Shown piece after piece: positions 1-7,227 of a DNA stretch of 64,000 nucleotides; the stretch's first letter is position 1, and each line of letters opens with the position of its first letter. Made by a program: the position numbers and the translations under genes. Below the pieces are notes generated by a model. It did no database searches, was not told the DNA's origin, and was given only the letters and a program-made list of their open reading frames with translations. The DNA comes from Clostridiales bacterium (GTDB lineage Bacteria > Bacillota > Clostridia > Christensenellales > Borkfalkiaceae): positions 1 to 64,000 of the forward strand of contig JAFLVP010000001.1 of NCBI GenBank assembly GCA_022508265.1, in the 5' to 3' direction.

Positions 1-699
1 TTTCCCCACCACGAAAACGAAATTGCGCAGACCGAAAGCCTTACGGGCAAGCAGTTTGCAAAATTCTGGACGCACAACGGACTTATCAAGGTCAACGGAC
101 AGAAGATGTCCAAGAGCCTCGGCAACAGCCTTTTACTTGAGGATTTGCTCAAAAAATACACCAACGAGGCTATTAAATTCGCCCTCCTGCAGTTCAACTA
201 CCGCGCGGACATCAACCTTACGGACGGCATTTTCGACGAGGCGGAAAGGCACCTTACGGGTTTCTATAAGATAATTAAAAGCGTTGAAGAAAAGTTCGGC
301 AAGGGCGCGGGCAACGAGAAGATTGACAGCCAATTCAACGCCGATATGGACGACGATTTCAACACCGCGCTTGCCCTTTCAAGGCTGTTCGGGCTGTTCA
401 AGGACATCTCCGCCCGTGCAGAAAAGGGGGATAAAACCTGCGCGGACGACGTTGCGCAGATTAAAAAGACCTATTCCATTTTGGGACTGTTTAAAAAGAG
501 CGCTGATGACTATTTAAAGGAAGTCGAGAGCAAGAACGCCGAAGAAATCCCTCAAAGCGTAAAGGAGCTTGCCGAAAGAAGATGGCAGGCAAAGCTCAAT
601 AAAAACTGGGCGGAGGCGGATGCGCTCCGCGCCGAGCTCGATAGTTTGGGCTATACGGTCAAGGACAGCAAAGAAGGATACACCGTAAGTAAAAAATAA
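1..699 (+). CDS. cysS: Cysteinyl-tRNA synthetase, 3' part (5' end outside window)
   Basis: The frame is open from base 1 and ends with TAA at 697-699, giving the last 232 residues. The class I synthetase signatures HHENEIAQ (residues 3-10 of the fragment) and KMSKS (36-40) are visible, followed by the alpha-helical anticodon-binding domain. The enzyme charges tRNA-Cys with cysteine in the cytoplasm. The C-terminus looks complete and normal for CysRS. The next gene starts 15 bp downstream, so the two may be cotranscribed. The start codon and the zinc-binding N-terminal half lie outside the window. Confidence 0.97.
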   Translation, partial: FPHHENEIAQTESLTGKQFAKFWTHNGLIKVNGQKMSKSLGNSLLLEDLLKKYTNEAIKFALLQFNYRADINLTDGIFDEAERHLTGFYKIIKSVEEKFGKGAGNEKIDSQFNADMDDDFNTALALSRLFGLFKDISARAEKGDKTCADDVAQIKKTYSILGLFKKSADDYLKEVESKNAEEIPQSVKELAERRWQAKLNKNWAEADALRAELDSLGYTVKDSKEGYTVSKK

Positions 700-714
700 C
701 ACAAGGTGCAGAAG

Positions 715-3093
715 ATGGCGGTTTTGAAGTGTAAAATGTGCGGCGGCGAGTTGGATATTCTCGAAGGCTCTACCGTTGCAAAATGTATGTACTGCGGAAC
801 AAAGCAGACAGTTCCCAAGCTCGACAGCGAAAAGAAAACAACGCTCTTTACGCGCGCAAACAGACTGCGGTTCAACTGCGAGTTCGACAAAGCTTCGGGT
901 CTGTACGAGAGCATAGTTGCCGAGTTTCCCGAGGAGGCGGAGGCGTACTGGGGTTTGGTTCTCTGCAAATACGGTATAGAGTACGTAGACGACCCCGCCA
1001 CTGAAAAGAAAATTCCCACCTGTCACCGCACCTCGTTTGAAAGCGTTTTGGAGGATACGGACTTTGAACAGACTCTCGAAAACGCAGACCCCGCCGCCCG
1101 CACGGTGTACAGAGACGAGGCGAAAAAGATAGAGGAGCTTCGCCAAAATATAGTTGAAGTTTCGGGCAAGGAAGAACCCTACGATATATTCATCTGCTAC
1201 AAGGAGACGGACCTAAACGGCGAAAGAACCATAGACAGCGTAATCGCGCAGGACGTGTACACCGCGCTTACAGACAAGGGCTACCGCGTATTCTTCTCGC
1301 GAATCTCGCTTGAAGATAAGCTCGGACAAGAGTACGAGCCTTACATATTCGCCGCGCTCAATTCGGCAAAAATAATGCTTGCGTTCGGCACGGACTACGA
1401 GTACTACAACGCCGTTTGGGTAAAAAACGAGTGGTCGAGATATTTGAAGCTGATGGCAACCGACCGCACCAAAACCTTAATTCCCTGCTACAAGGGAATA
1501 GACGCGTACGATATGCCTAAGGAGTTTTTAAGGCTTCAGTCGCAGGATATGGGCAAGGTCGGCGCAATGCAGGACCTGTTGAGGGGTATTGAAAAGATAC
1601 TTCCCCAAAAACCCGCGGTTATAAAGAAAACGAAGGAAGTCAAAACGGTTGAAAAGGTCGTTGAAAAAGTAGTAGTCAAGGGCGCAGAGGGCGGTGCGGA
1701 CACGGGCTCTCTTTTAAGGCGCGCGGAAATGTTTTTGGAGGACGGCGACTTTAACAGCGCAAACGCATACGCCGAAAAGGTTTTGGATATCCTCCCCGAA
1801 TGTGCCGAGGCGTATTTAATTAAACTGTGCTGTGATTTAAAGTTAAAAAATAAAGTTGGTTTAGGCAGATTAAGCGTATATTTTACAGAAAACAATAATT
1901 ATAAAAAGCTTATTCGCTTTGCCGACGAAAACCTAAAAGAAGAATTAAACGGTTATATTGCGCAAGTTGAAGTAAATATTGAAAACGCGCGAGCCGAAAA
2001 AGCCGCCGCAGAGTTATCCGCAAAACAAAAGCTTAAAGAAAAAAGAGTAATGAATAGCCGCACTAAATTCATTGGCTGTGGGGCTGATCATATTATATGT
2101 TTAAAAATAGACGGCACGGTTGTTTCGGGTGGATATAATGATTACGGACAATGCGATGTTTCCGATTGGCGTGATATTATTGCAATTTGTGCAGGTCATT
2201 ATCATACGGTAGGTTTAAAATATAACGGCACTGTCGTTGCAATCGGACTAAATAGTGTAGGACAATGCGATGTTTCCGATTGGCGTGATATAGCTGCAAT
2301 TTCTGCCGATTGGGGGCATACTGTAGGTTTAAAGAAAGACGGCACAGTTGTTGCTGTCGGAATTAACAAAGACGGACGCTGCGACATTTCGGATTGGCGT
2401 GATATAGTTGCAGTTTCCGCGGCATGGGACCATACTGTAGGTTTAAAGAAAGACGGCACTGTTGTTGCCGTTGGATACAATAAGGACGGACGCTGCGACG
2501 TTTCGGATTGGCGTGATATAGTTGCAATTTCTGCGGGCGGTGACCATACGGTAGGATTAAAATCGGACGGCACGGCCGTTGCAGTAGGTGGGAACAAATG
2601 CGGACAATGCGACGTTTCGGATTGGCATGATGTATTTGCAATTTCTGCAGGCTATGGTTATACGGTAGGTTTAAAATTAGACGGCACGGTTGTTGCTGTC
2701 GGTGACAACAGTAAAGGGCAATGCAATATTTCCGATTGGCGTGATATGGTTGCAATTTTAGCGGGTAAAACCTGTACAGTAGGTTTAAAATCGGATGGCA
2801 AAGTTATTTTTGCCGGACGTTGTCCGTCGTTAAGCGATGTTGAAGCACCGAAGTTATTTAATTCAATTGATACTCTCGTAGATGAACGTAACCAAGCAAT
2901 TCAAAAGAGGAAAGCCGAGTTAAGGAAAAAATACGGACCAAAAATTGAATTGCTCCAAGAGGAAAAAGCACAGTTGGAGCAGGAGCTTCCCAACGTAAAG
3001 GGTCTTTTTAAGGCAAAGGCAAAAAAGCAGATAGAGGACAGACTTGCTCAGATTGACAAGCAGTTAAAAGAAATAAATAAAGAAATTAACTAA
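715..3093 (+). CDS. Zinc-ribbon / TPR-like / TIR / RCC1-repeat protein
   Basis: A 792-residue cytoplasmic multidomain protein. It starts with a zinc ribbon (CKMCG and KCMYCG), then a helical TPR-like segment (about 40-145). A TIR domain follows (about 153-300), opening with YDIFICYKETD and carrying a glutamate in GQEYEPY where TIR NADases have their catalytic Glu. Next come a charged linker and a second TPR-like patch (about 335-385). RCC1-type beta-propeller repeats of 38 residues run from about 450 to 705, and a coiled coil closes the protein. ATG 715 is preferred over GTG 706 because AAGGTG lies 6 bases upstream. The 5' part is GC-balanced like its neighbours; the stretch from about 1810 to 2960 is more AT-rich. 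TIR proteins often act in NAD-depleting immunity, and RCC1 propellers bind partners; a sensor-effector role is inference. Confidence 0.8.
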   Translation: MAVLKCKMCGGELDILEGSTVAKCMYCGTKQTVPKLDSEKKTTLFTRANRLRFNCEFDKASGLYESIVAEFPEEAEAYWGLVLCKYGIEYVDDPATEKKIPTCHRTSFESVLEDTDFEQTLENADPAARTVYRDEAKKIEELRQNIVEVSGKEEPYDIFICYKETDLNGERTIDSVIAQDVYTALTDKGYRVFFSRISLEDKLGQEYEPYIFAALNSAKIMLAFGTDYEYYNAVWVKNEWSRYLKLMATDRTKTLIPCYKGIDAYDMPKEFLRLQSQDMGKVGAMQDLLRGIEKILPQKPAVIKKTKEVKTVEKVVEKVVVKGAEGGADTGSLLRRAEMFLEDGDFNSANAYAEKVLDILPECAEAYLIKLCCDLKLKNKVGLGRLSVYFTENNNYKKLIRFADENLKEELNGYIAQVEVNIENARAEKAAAELSAKQKLKEKRVMNSRTKFIGCGADHIICLKIDGTVVSGGYNDYGQCDVSDWRDIIAICAGHYHTVGLKYNGTVVAIGLNSVGQCDVSDWRDIAAISADWGHTVGLKKDGTVVAVGINKDGRCDISDWRDIVAVSAAWDHTVGLKKDGTVVAVGYNKDGRCDVSDWRDIVAISAGGDHTVGLKSDGTAVAVGGNKCGQCDVSDWHDVFAISAGYGYTVGLKLDGTVVAVGDNSKGQCNISDWRDMVAILAGKTCTVGLKSDGKVIFAGRCPSLSDVEAPKLFNSIDTLVDERNQAIQKRKAELRKKYGPKIELLQEEKAQLEQELPNVKGLFKAKAKKQIEDRLAQIDKQLKEINKEIN
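2155..2838 (+). repeat. Tandem 114-bp repeats encoding RCC1 units
   Basis: Consecutive units start at 2155, 2269, 2383, 2497, 2611 and 2725, exactly 114 bp (38 codons) apart. Each encodes a version of DVSDWRDIVAISAG followed by HTVGLK, DGTVVAVG and a gap to GQCD. DNA identity between neighbouring units is high, which suggests recent duplication or recombination. A less conserved unit precedes 2155. Confidence 0.9.
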
Positions 3094-3117
3094 TAATAAA
3101 CACAAAAAGGTAAAAAT

Positions 3118-4917
3118 ATGAAAAAACTGACAAGCGAAACTTTGAGAAATTTGTATCTTGACTTTTTCAAGAGCAAGGGGCACGCCATAATTCCATCGGC
3201 GTCGCTCATACCCGAGAACGACCCCACGGTTCTTTTCACTACGGCGGGTATGCACCCGCTCGTGCCCTATCTTTTGGGCGAAAAGCACCCCGCGGGTACC
3301 CGTCTTTGCGACGTTCAGAAGTGCGTTCGTACGGGCGATATCGACGAAGTGGGCGACAGCTCGCACTGCACTTTCTTCGAGATGCTCGGCAACTGGTCGC
3401 TCGGCGACTACTTCAAAAAGGAGATGATAGGCTGGTCGTTCGAGTTTCTGACCTCGGAAAAATATCTCGGCATACCCGTAAATGACATTGCCGTAACCTG
3501 CTTTGCGGGCGATGACGACTGCCCCAAGGACGGCGAGAGCGCAGAGCATTGGAGAGAGTGCGGAATACTTCCCGAAAATATCTATTATCTTCCCAAATCG
3601 GGCAACTGGTGGGGACCTGCGGGCACTACGGGCCCCTGCGGTCCGGATACCGAAATGCACATTATCCGCAATCACGAAATTGCGGACAAGCTGGGCGCGT
3701 ACGACTTCGAAGAGGCTCCCTCGGGGACCTTCCTTGAAATTTGGAACGACGTATTCATGCAGTACAACAAGAATGCCGAGGGTAAATACGAGCCTTTGAA
3801 ACAGCGCAATGTCGATACCGGCATGGGCTTGGAACGCACGCTGTGCATTTTAAACGGCAAGGCGAGCGTTTATGAAACCGATATCTTCGAAAAGGCTATT
3901 GAGAAAATCGAGAGCCTCACGGGCAAGAAATACGGCGAGAGCGAGGACATAACCCGCGCGTTCCGCGTAGTTTTGGACCATATCCGCACCGCTACCTTTA
4001 TGCTCGGCGACACCAAGGGCATAGTGCCTTCCAACACCGACCAGGGCTACATTTTAAGGCGCATAATCCGCCGTGCAGTCCGCTTCGGCAGAAATATCAA
4101 CCTGCCGCAGGGCTCGCTCAAAGAGATTTCAGCAACGTTTGTTGAAAAATATAGGGAAATCTATCCCGAGCTCGTCAAAAACTCGGCAAAAGTTTACGAG
4201 GAGCTCGAAAAGGAAGAGACCAAGTTCTCAAAGACTTTACAGCAGGGCATACGCGAGTTCGAAAAGGTCGCGTCCTCGCTCTCCGAGGGCGGCGAGATTG
4301 ACGGCGTGACGGCGTTCCACCTCTACGACACCTACGGTTTTCCCGTTGAAATTACCAATGAAATGGCGAGGGAAAAGGGGCTTTCGGTTGACGTTAAGGG
4401 TTACGAGGCGGCTTATGCAGAGCATCAGGCTAAGTCGAGAGCGGGCAGTGAGCAGAAATTTGCTTGCGGACTTGCAGACCACAAGGAGGAGACGACGAAG
4501 CTTCACACCGCAACCCACCTTTTGCACGCTGCGCTCAAAATAGTCTGCTCGCCCGACGTGGAGCAGAAGGGCAGTAACATCACGGAGGAGAGGTTGAGGT
4601 TCGACTTCAACTTTGCACGCAAATTGACCCCTGAAGAGGTTGCGGAGGTTGAAAGGCTCGTAAACGAGCAAATTAGCAAGAACGTGCCCGTAGTAATGCG
4701 CGAAATGAGCCTCGAGGAGGCAAAGAAAGAGGGCTTTACGGGGCTGTTTGAAAGCAAGTACGGCGAGAGGGTCAAAACCTACTCGATAGGCGAGTTTTCA
4801 AGGGAAATCTGCGGCGGTCCGCACGTTGCGAACACCGGCGAGCTTGGCACTTTCAAAATCGCAAAGCAGGAAAACGTCTCCGCAGGAATAAAGAGAATAA
4901 AAGCAGTTTTAAACTAA
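3118..4917 (+). CDS. alaS: Alanyl-tRNA synthetase, short form without C-Ala domain
   Basis: A 599-residue AlaRS. The class II catalytic core starts at the N-terminus (residues about 5-240, with MGLERT), followed by the tRNA-recognition helices. The editing domain carries HTATHLLH (about 463-470) and CGGPH (about 571-575), the zinc and editing residues of the family. The protein stops right after the editing domain. The DHHA1-like C-Ala domain that brings typical bacterial AlaRS to roughly 870 residues is missing, and a clear terminator follows, so this is a genuine short gene and not a frameshift. It charges tRNA-Ala and should still clear mischarged Ser and Gly. It lies 24 bp after the TIR-RCC1 gene. 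Absence of C-Ala should affect tRNA binding and dimerisation; this is inference from the family. Confidence 0.96.
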   Translation: MKKLTSETLRNLYLDFFKSKGHAIIPSASLIPENDPTVLFTTAGMHPLVPYLLGEKHPAGTRLCDVQKCVRTGDIDEVGDSSHCTFFEMLGNWSLGDYFKKEMIGWSFEFLTSEKYLGIPVNDIAVTCFAGDDDCPKDGESAEHWRECGILPENIYYLPKSGNWWGPAGTTGPCGPDTEMHIIRNHEIADKLGAYDFEEAPSGTFLEIWNDVFMQYNKNAEGKYEPLKQRNVDTGMGLERTLCILNGKASVYETDIFEKAIEKIESLTGKKYGESEDITRAFRVVLDHIRTATFMLGDTKGIVPSNTDQGYILRRIIRRAVRFGRNINLPQGSLKEISATFVEKYREIYPELVKNSAKVYEELEKEETKFSKTLQQGIREFEKVASSLSEGGEIDGVTAFHLYDTYGFPVEITNEMAREKGLSVDVKGYEAAYAEHQAKSRAGSEQKFACGLADHKEETTKLHTATHLLHAALKIVCSPDVEQKGSNITEERLRFDFNFARKLTPEEVAEVERLVNEQISKNVPVVMREMSLEEAKKEGFTGLFESKYGERVKTYSIGEFSREICGGPHVANTGELGTFKIAKQENVSAGIKRIKAVLN

Positions 4918-4925
4918 ATTTTAAT

Positions 4926-4956
4926 GGGCGCGAACGGGGTTCGCGCCCCTTATTTT
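4926..4956 (+). terminator. Rho-independent terminator of alaS
   Basis: A perfect 10-bp stem (GGGCGCGAAC at 4926-4935 with GTTCGCGCCC at 4939-4948) is followed by a T-rich tail. Confidence 0.9.
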
Positions 4957-5016
4957 GTGGGGCAAAAAAATTCGCAAAAATAATTTGAGAAATTTCCAAA
5001 CGCAATATAAAACGGC

Positions 5017-5045
5017 TTGACAGAAATTTTATAAAATAATAAAAT
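5017..5045 (+). promoter_or_regulatory. Sigma-A promoter of rplM-rpsI
   Basis: TTGACA at 5017-5022, a 17-bp spacer and TAAAAT at 5040-5045. It is close to consensus and fits strong expression of the ribosomal protein pair. The ribosome binding site AAGGAG is at 5090-5095. Confidence 0.85.
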
Positions 5046-5101
5046 AAGTTTACATTAAAAGAGAGAAACAGTTTAACGTTTGATATTTTAAGGAGCGGAC
5101 A

Positions 5102-5533
5102 ATGAAAACCTATATGGCAAAGGCGGAGACAGTTGAAAGAAAATGGTACGTCGTTGATGCAACGGGCGTGCCTCTCGGCAGGCTTGCTTCCAAAGTGGCT
5201 GCCATACTTCGCGGTAAAAACAAACCCACGTTTACGCCCAACGTAGATACGGGCGATTTCGTTATCGTTATCAACACCGACAAAGTGGCTTTGACGGGTA
5301 AAAAGCTTGACGATAAATTTTACAGATATCACACGGGCTATATCGGCGGTCTTAAAGAGATTTCTTATAAAAAGATGCTCGCCGAAAAGAGCGATTTAGC
5401 CGTTTACGAAGCGGTAAAGGGTATGCTTCCCAAGAATTCGCTCGGCAGAGATATGATAAAGAAGTTGCGGGTATATAAGGGCGGAGAACACAACCACACG
5501 GCGCAGAAACCCGAAGAACTCAAATTATTTTAA
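5102..5533 (+). CDS. rplM: 50S ribosomal protein L13
   Basis: A 143-residue protein of the usual L13 length. It shows the typical [18 protein letters not shown] opening, the [13 protein letters not shown] stretch, and the conserved [11 protein letters not shown] near residues 108-118. L13 is an early-assembling protein of the large subunit. It is followed after 25 bp by rpsI, the universal bacterial pairing, under one strong promoter. In other bacteria L13 can repress this operon by binding its mRNA leader. The leader here is about 50 nt long and shows no obvious structure. Confidence 0.98.
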   Translation: MKTYMAKAETVERKWYVVDATGVPLGRLASKVAAILRGKNKPTFTPNVDTGDFVIVINTDKVALTGKKLDDKFYRYHTGYIGGLKEISYKKMLAEKSDLAVYEAVKGMLPKNSLGRDMIKKLRVYKGGEHNHTAQKPEELKLF

Positions 5534-5558
5534 GCAATCAGAGAGGTAACTTTTAATT

Positions 5559-5972
5559 ATGGCAAAGGCTAATTTAAAGAAAAAACTTCAATTTTGGGGA
5601 ACGGGCAGAAGAAAGAAGGCTATCGCCCGCGTTCGTCTCATACCCGCAGGTACGGGCGTAATTAAAATCAACGACAGAGCGTTCGAGGACTACTTCCCGC
5701 AGGACGTTTTGAGATACGTAGTAAATCAGCCTCTCGCACTCCTCGGAGTCGAAGCTAAATACGATATTATGGTAAACGTCTACGGCGGCGGTTATACGGG
5801 TCAGGCAAACGCAATCCGTTTGGGAATTGCCCGCGCACTGTTGCAGGCGGAGGAGGGCTCGCGTCCCGCACTCAAGAAAGAGGGCTTCTTAACCCGCGAC
5901 CCCAGAGTCAAAGAGAGAAAGAAGTACGGCTTGAAAAAAGCTCGCCGCGCACCTCAGTTCTCAAAGAGATAA
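5559..5972 (+). CDS. rpsI: 30S ribosomal protein S9
   Basis: A 137-residue S9. It has the [14 protein letters not shown] motif near the N-terminus, the central [19 protein letters not shown] and the basic C-terminal tail ending in QFSKR, which in the ribosome reaches towards the P-site tRNA. The N-terminus is slightly longer than the common 130 residues. The last codons and the terminator are duplicated 236 bp downstream, which is of interest because the rpsI 3' end is a known integration site for mobile elements in Firmicutes. Confidence 0.98.
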   Translation: MAKANLKKKLQFWGTGRRKKAIARVRLIPAGTGVIKINDRAFEDYFPQDVLRYVVNQPLALLGVEAKYDIMVNVYGGGYTGQANAIRLGIARALLQAEEGSRPALKKEGFLTRDPRVKERKKYGLKKARRAPQFSKR

Positions 5973-5984
5973 TTTCAAAAACAC

Positions 5985-6015
5985 AAGGCGTCTATACAAG
6001 ACGCCTTATTTTTTT
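5985..6015 (+). terminator. Terminator of rplM-rpsI
   Basis: An 8-bp stem AAGGCGTC/GACGCCTT with a 7-nt loop is followed by seven T residues. A second, diverged copy (AAGGCGTCC/GGGCGCCTT plus T run) lies at 6220-6251 within the duplicated segment. Confidence 0.9.
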
Positions 6016-6046
6016 GCGTTTCCCGTCGGGAAACGGAGGTCCAGTC

Positions 6047-6177
6047 GTGCTTTCTTAAAAGCACTCTCGAATGCTGTAAGGGCAACAGCATTCTCGGTCA
6101 CCGTTCGCGCGTGGTTATGCGCTCACTCATCTCGTGCGGCAAAACAGCGGGTGTCCACTGTTTTGAGAAAACCGCAC
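6047..6177. other. Cluster of three strong hairpins between the rpsI-end copies
   Basis: Three inverted repeats lie in a row: GTGCTTT/AAAGCAC (6047-6064), GAATGCTGT/ACAGCATTC (6069-6093), and a composite stem GTGCGG/CCGCAC (6134-6177) enclosing AAAACAG/CTGTTTT. No open reading frame is convincing here. It could be a structured RNA or the core of a small repeat element. Confidence 0.5.
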
Positions 6178-6260
6178 TCGTCGCGCACCCCAGTTCTCAA
6201 AGAGATAATTCAAAACAACAAGGCGTCCTGCTTGGGCGCCTTATTTTTTTGTTTACAAAG

Positions 6261-6379
6261 AACCGCATATAAGCGGCGCATAACTGTGTTGAGCTTGCGT
6301 TTTGCTTGGGTTACGTACGCTCGTGTACGCTCCCCGCGCAAAGCCGCGCTCGCCTTGTTCTGCTTGCTTCTCTGCGGTT
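6261..6379. repeat. Imperfect palindromic intergenic repeat, copy 1
   Basis: A segment of about 120 bp is bounded by AACCGCA (6261-6267) and TGCGGTT (6373-6379), with arms that pair imperfectly along most of their length. The centre GTACGCTCGTGTAC (6315-6328) can itself fold with one G-U pair. A related element with centre GTGTAC/GTACAC lies at 25388-25504. It is probably a non-autonomous repeat family of this genome. Short frames inside it are not credible genes. Confidence 0.6.
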
Positions 6380-6482
6380 TTGCCATTCTACACATTTATA
6401 AAAAATCGGGCATATGTTAAATAGACGGTCGACAAAATATTGCGAAATTCAACAATTGTCGAACAAATTTTTAAAAATGCGC

Positions 6483-6511
6483 TTGCAATTTAAAATCCGT
6501 GGTGGTACAAT
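6483..6511 (+). promoter_or_regulatory. Sigma-A promoter of the four-TM protein gene
   Basis: TTGCAA at 6483-6488, a 17-bp spacer and TACAAT at 6506-6511. AAGGAGG lies just before the ATG at 6545. Confidence 0.75.
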
Positions 6512-6544
6512 TAAGTTACAGACAAATAAATTAAGGAGGTTATT

Positions 6545-7063
6545 ATGGCTAAGAAAAGTGGTTTGAATTTAGGTATGATTTTAGGCGGTGCGGCAGCGCT
6601 TTTGGGTCTTGTAGCATTCTTTATGCTCTTTGCTCCCAACCTCGTGTCGGAAGTGCTTAATGTCAAAACCGAATACAGCGGACTTGAAACTGTTTTCGGT
6701 GCGGCACACAAATCAACAGTCCTGGGAAAAGAAGTAGAGACGGAAATCTTTAAGTTCTCGTTCTTAAGTTTTCTTCCCTATCTGCTTGCTCTTGTCGGCG
6801 TGGCAATGGCAGTTCTTGCAGCTCTTGGAAAGCTCGGCAAAATCGCACCCATCGTTTCGGCAGCTTGCTTCGTAGTTGCTGCAATACTCTTCTTTATTGC
6901 TGTTCCCACCTGCGTACTCAACCTTCCCGATAAGGCAACCGCAGACGATATCAGCAAGGCCAAAGAAGTATATTCGCTCGGCGCGGGCGTAATCGTTGCA
7001 GGCGTTCTGTCAATAATTGCGGCTCTTGCAAATGCTGCTAACCTGGTTTTGAACAAGAAATAA
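6545..7063 (+). CDS. Small four-helix membrane protein, unknown function
   Basis: A 172-residue hydrophobic protein with four predicted membrane segments (about 9-31, 72-95, 100-123 and 143-165). A roughly 35-residue non-hydrophobic loop lies between the first two. The tetraspan layout suggests an integral membrane protein without an obvious enzyme domain. It has its own promoter, a strong ribosome binding site and its own terminator, so it is a single-gene unit. I do not recognise the family. Confidence 0.8.
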   Translation: MAKKSGLNLGMILGGAAALLGLVAFFMLFAPNLVSEVLNVKTEYSGLETVFGAAHKSTVLGKEVETEIFKFSFLSFLPYLLALVGVAMAVLAALGKLGKIAPIVSAACFVVAAILFFIAVPTCVLNLPDKATADDISKAKEVYSLGAGVIVAGVLSIIAALANAANLVLNKK

Positions 7064-7082
7064 TTTTTAAAAAGTACATATG

Positions 7083-7112
7083 ACCCGACGCGAATGCGTC
7101 GGGTTTGTGTTA
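7083..7112 (+). terminator. Terminator after the four-TM protein gene
   Basis: Stem CCCGACGC/GCGTCGGG with a GAAT loop, then a short T-rich tail. Confidence 0.8.
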
Positions 7113-7146
7113 TTTTCACAAACTTGTAAAAATTTGACCGCGTATC

Positions 7147-7175
7147 TTGCTTTTTTACGGGTTTTGTAGTATAAT
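7147..7175 (+). promoter_or_regulatory. Sigma-A promoter of pfk
   Basis: TTGCTT at 7147-7152, a 17-bp spacer and a perfect TATAAT at 7170-7175. The leader to the ATG at 7228 is about 45 nt and includes a G-run ribosome binding site. Confidence 0.8.
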
Positions 7176-7227
7176 TTTTACATTACTAATATACGTTACA
7201 AATATAAATATTTGGGGGGATAAAAAA

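Larger units (their letters stand above)
5946..6252 (+). repeat. rpsI': Direct duplication of the rpsI 3' end and its terminator
   Basis: Copy 1 (5946-6015) contains the last codons, stop codon and terminator of rpsI. Copy 2 (6182-6251) repeats CGCGCACC, CAGTTCTCAAAGAGATAATT, then CAACAAGGCGTC and a T run, with one mismatch in the first 28 bases. Copy 2 has no reading frame in front of it. This geometry resembles attL/attR flanking the scar of an element that integrated at the rpsI 3' end; that reading is inference. Confidence 0.7.

Noticed and set aside
2202-2755. Long minus-strand frames opposite the RCC1 repeats
   Set aside because: They are repeats only because the coding strand is repetitive; the RCC1 frame explains the conservation and the shadows have no start signals.
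4503-4775. Possible separate gene or frameshift in the 3' half of alaS
   Set aside because: The AlaRS reading frame is continuous through HTATHLLH and CGGPH to its stop; the short length is a property of the protein, not a break.
6151-6420. An 89-codon frame after rpsI
   Set aside because: It crosses the second terminator copy and the palindromic repeat; codon use is not gene-like and there is no ribosome binding site.
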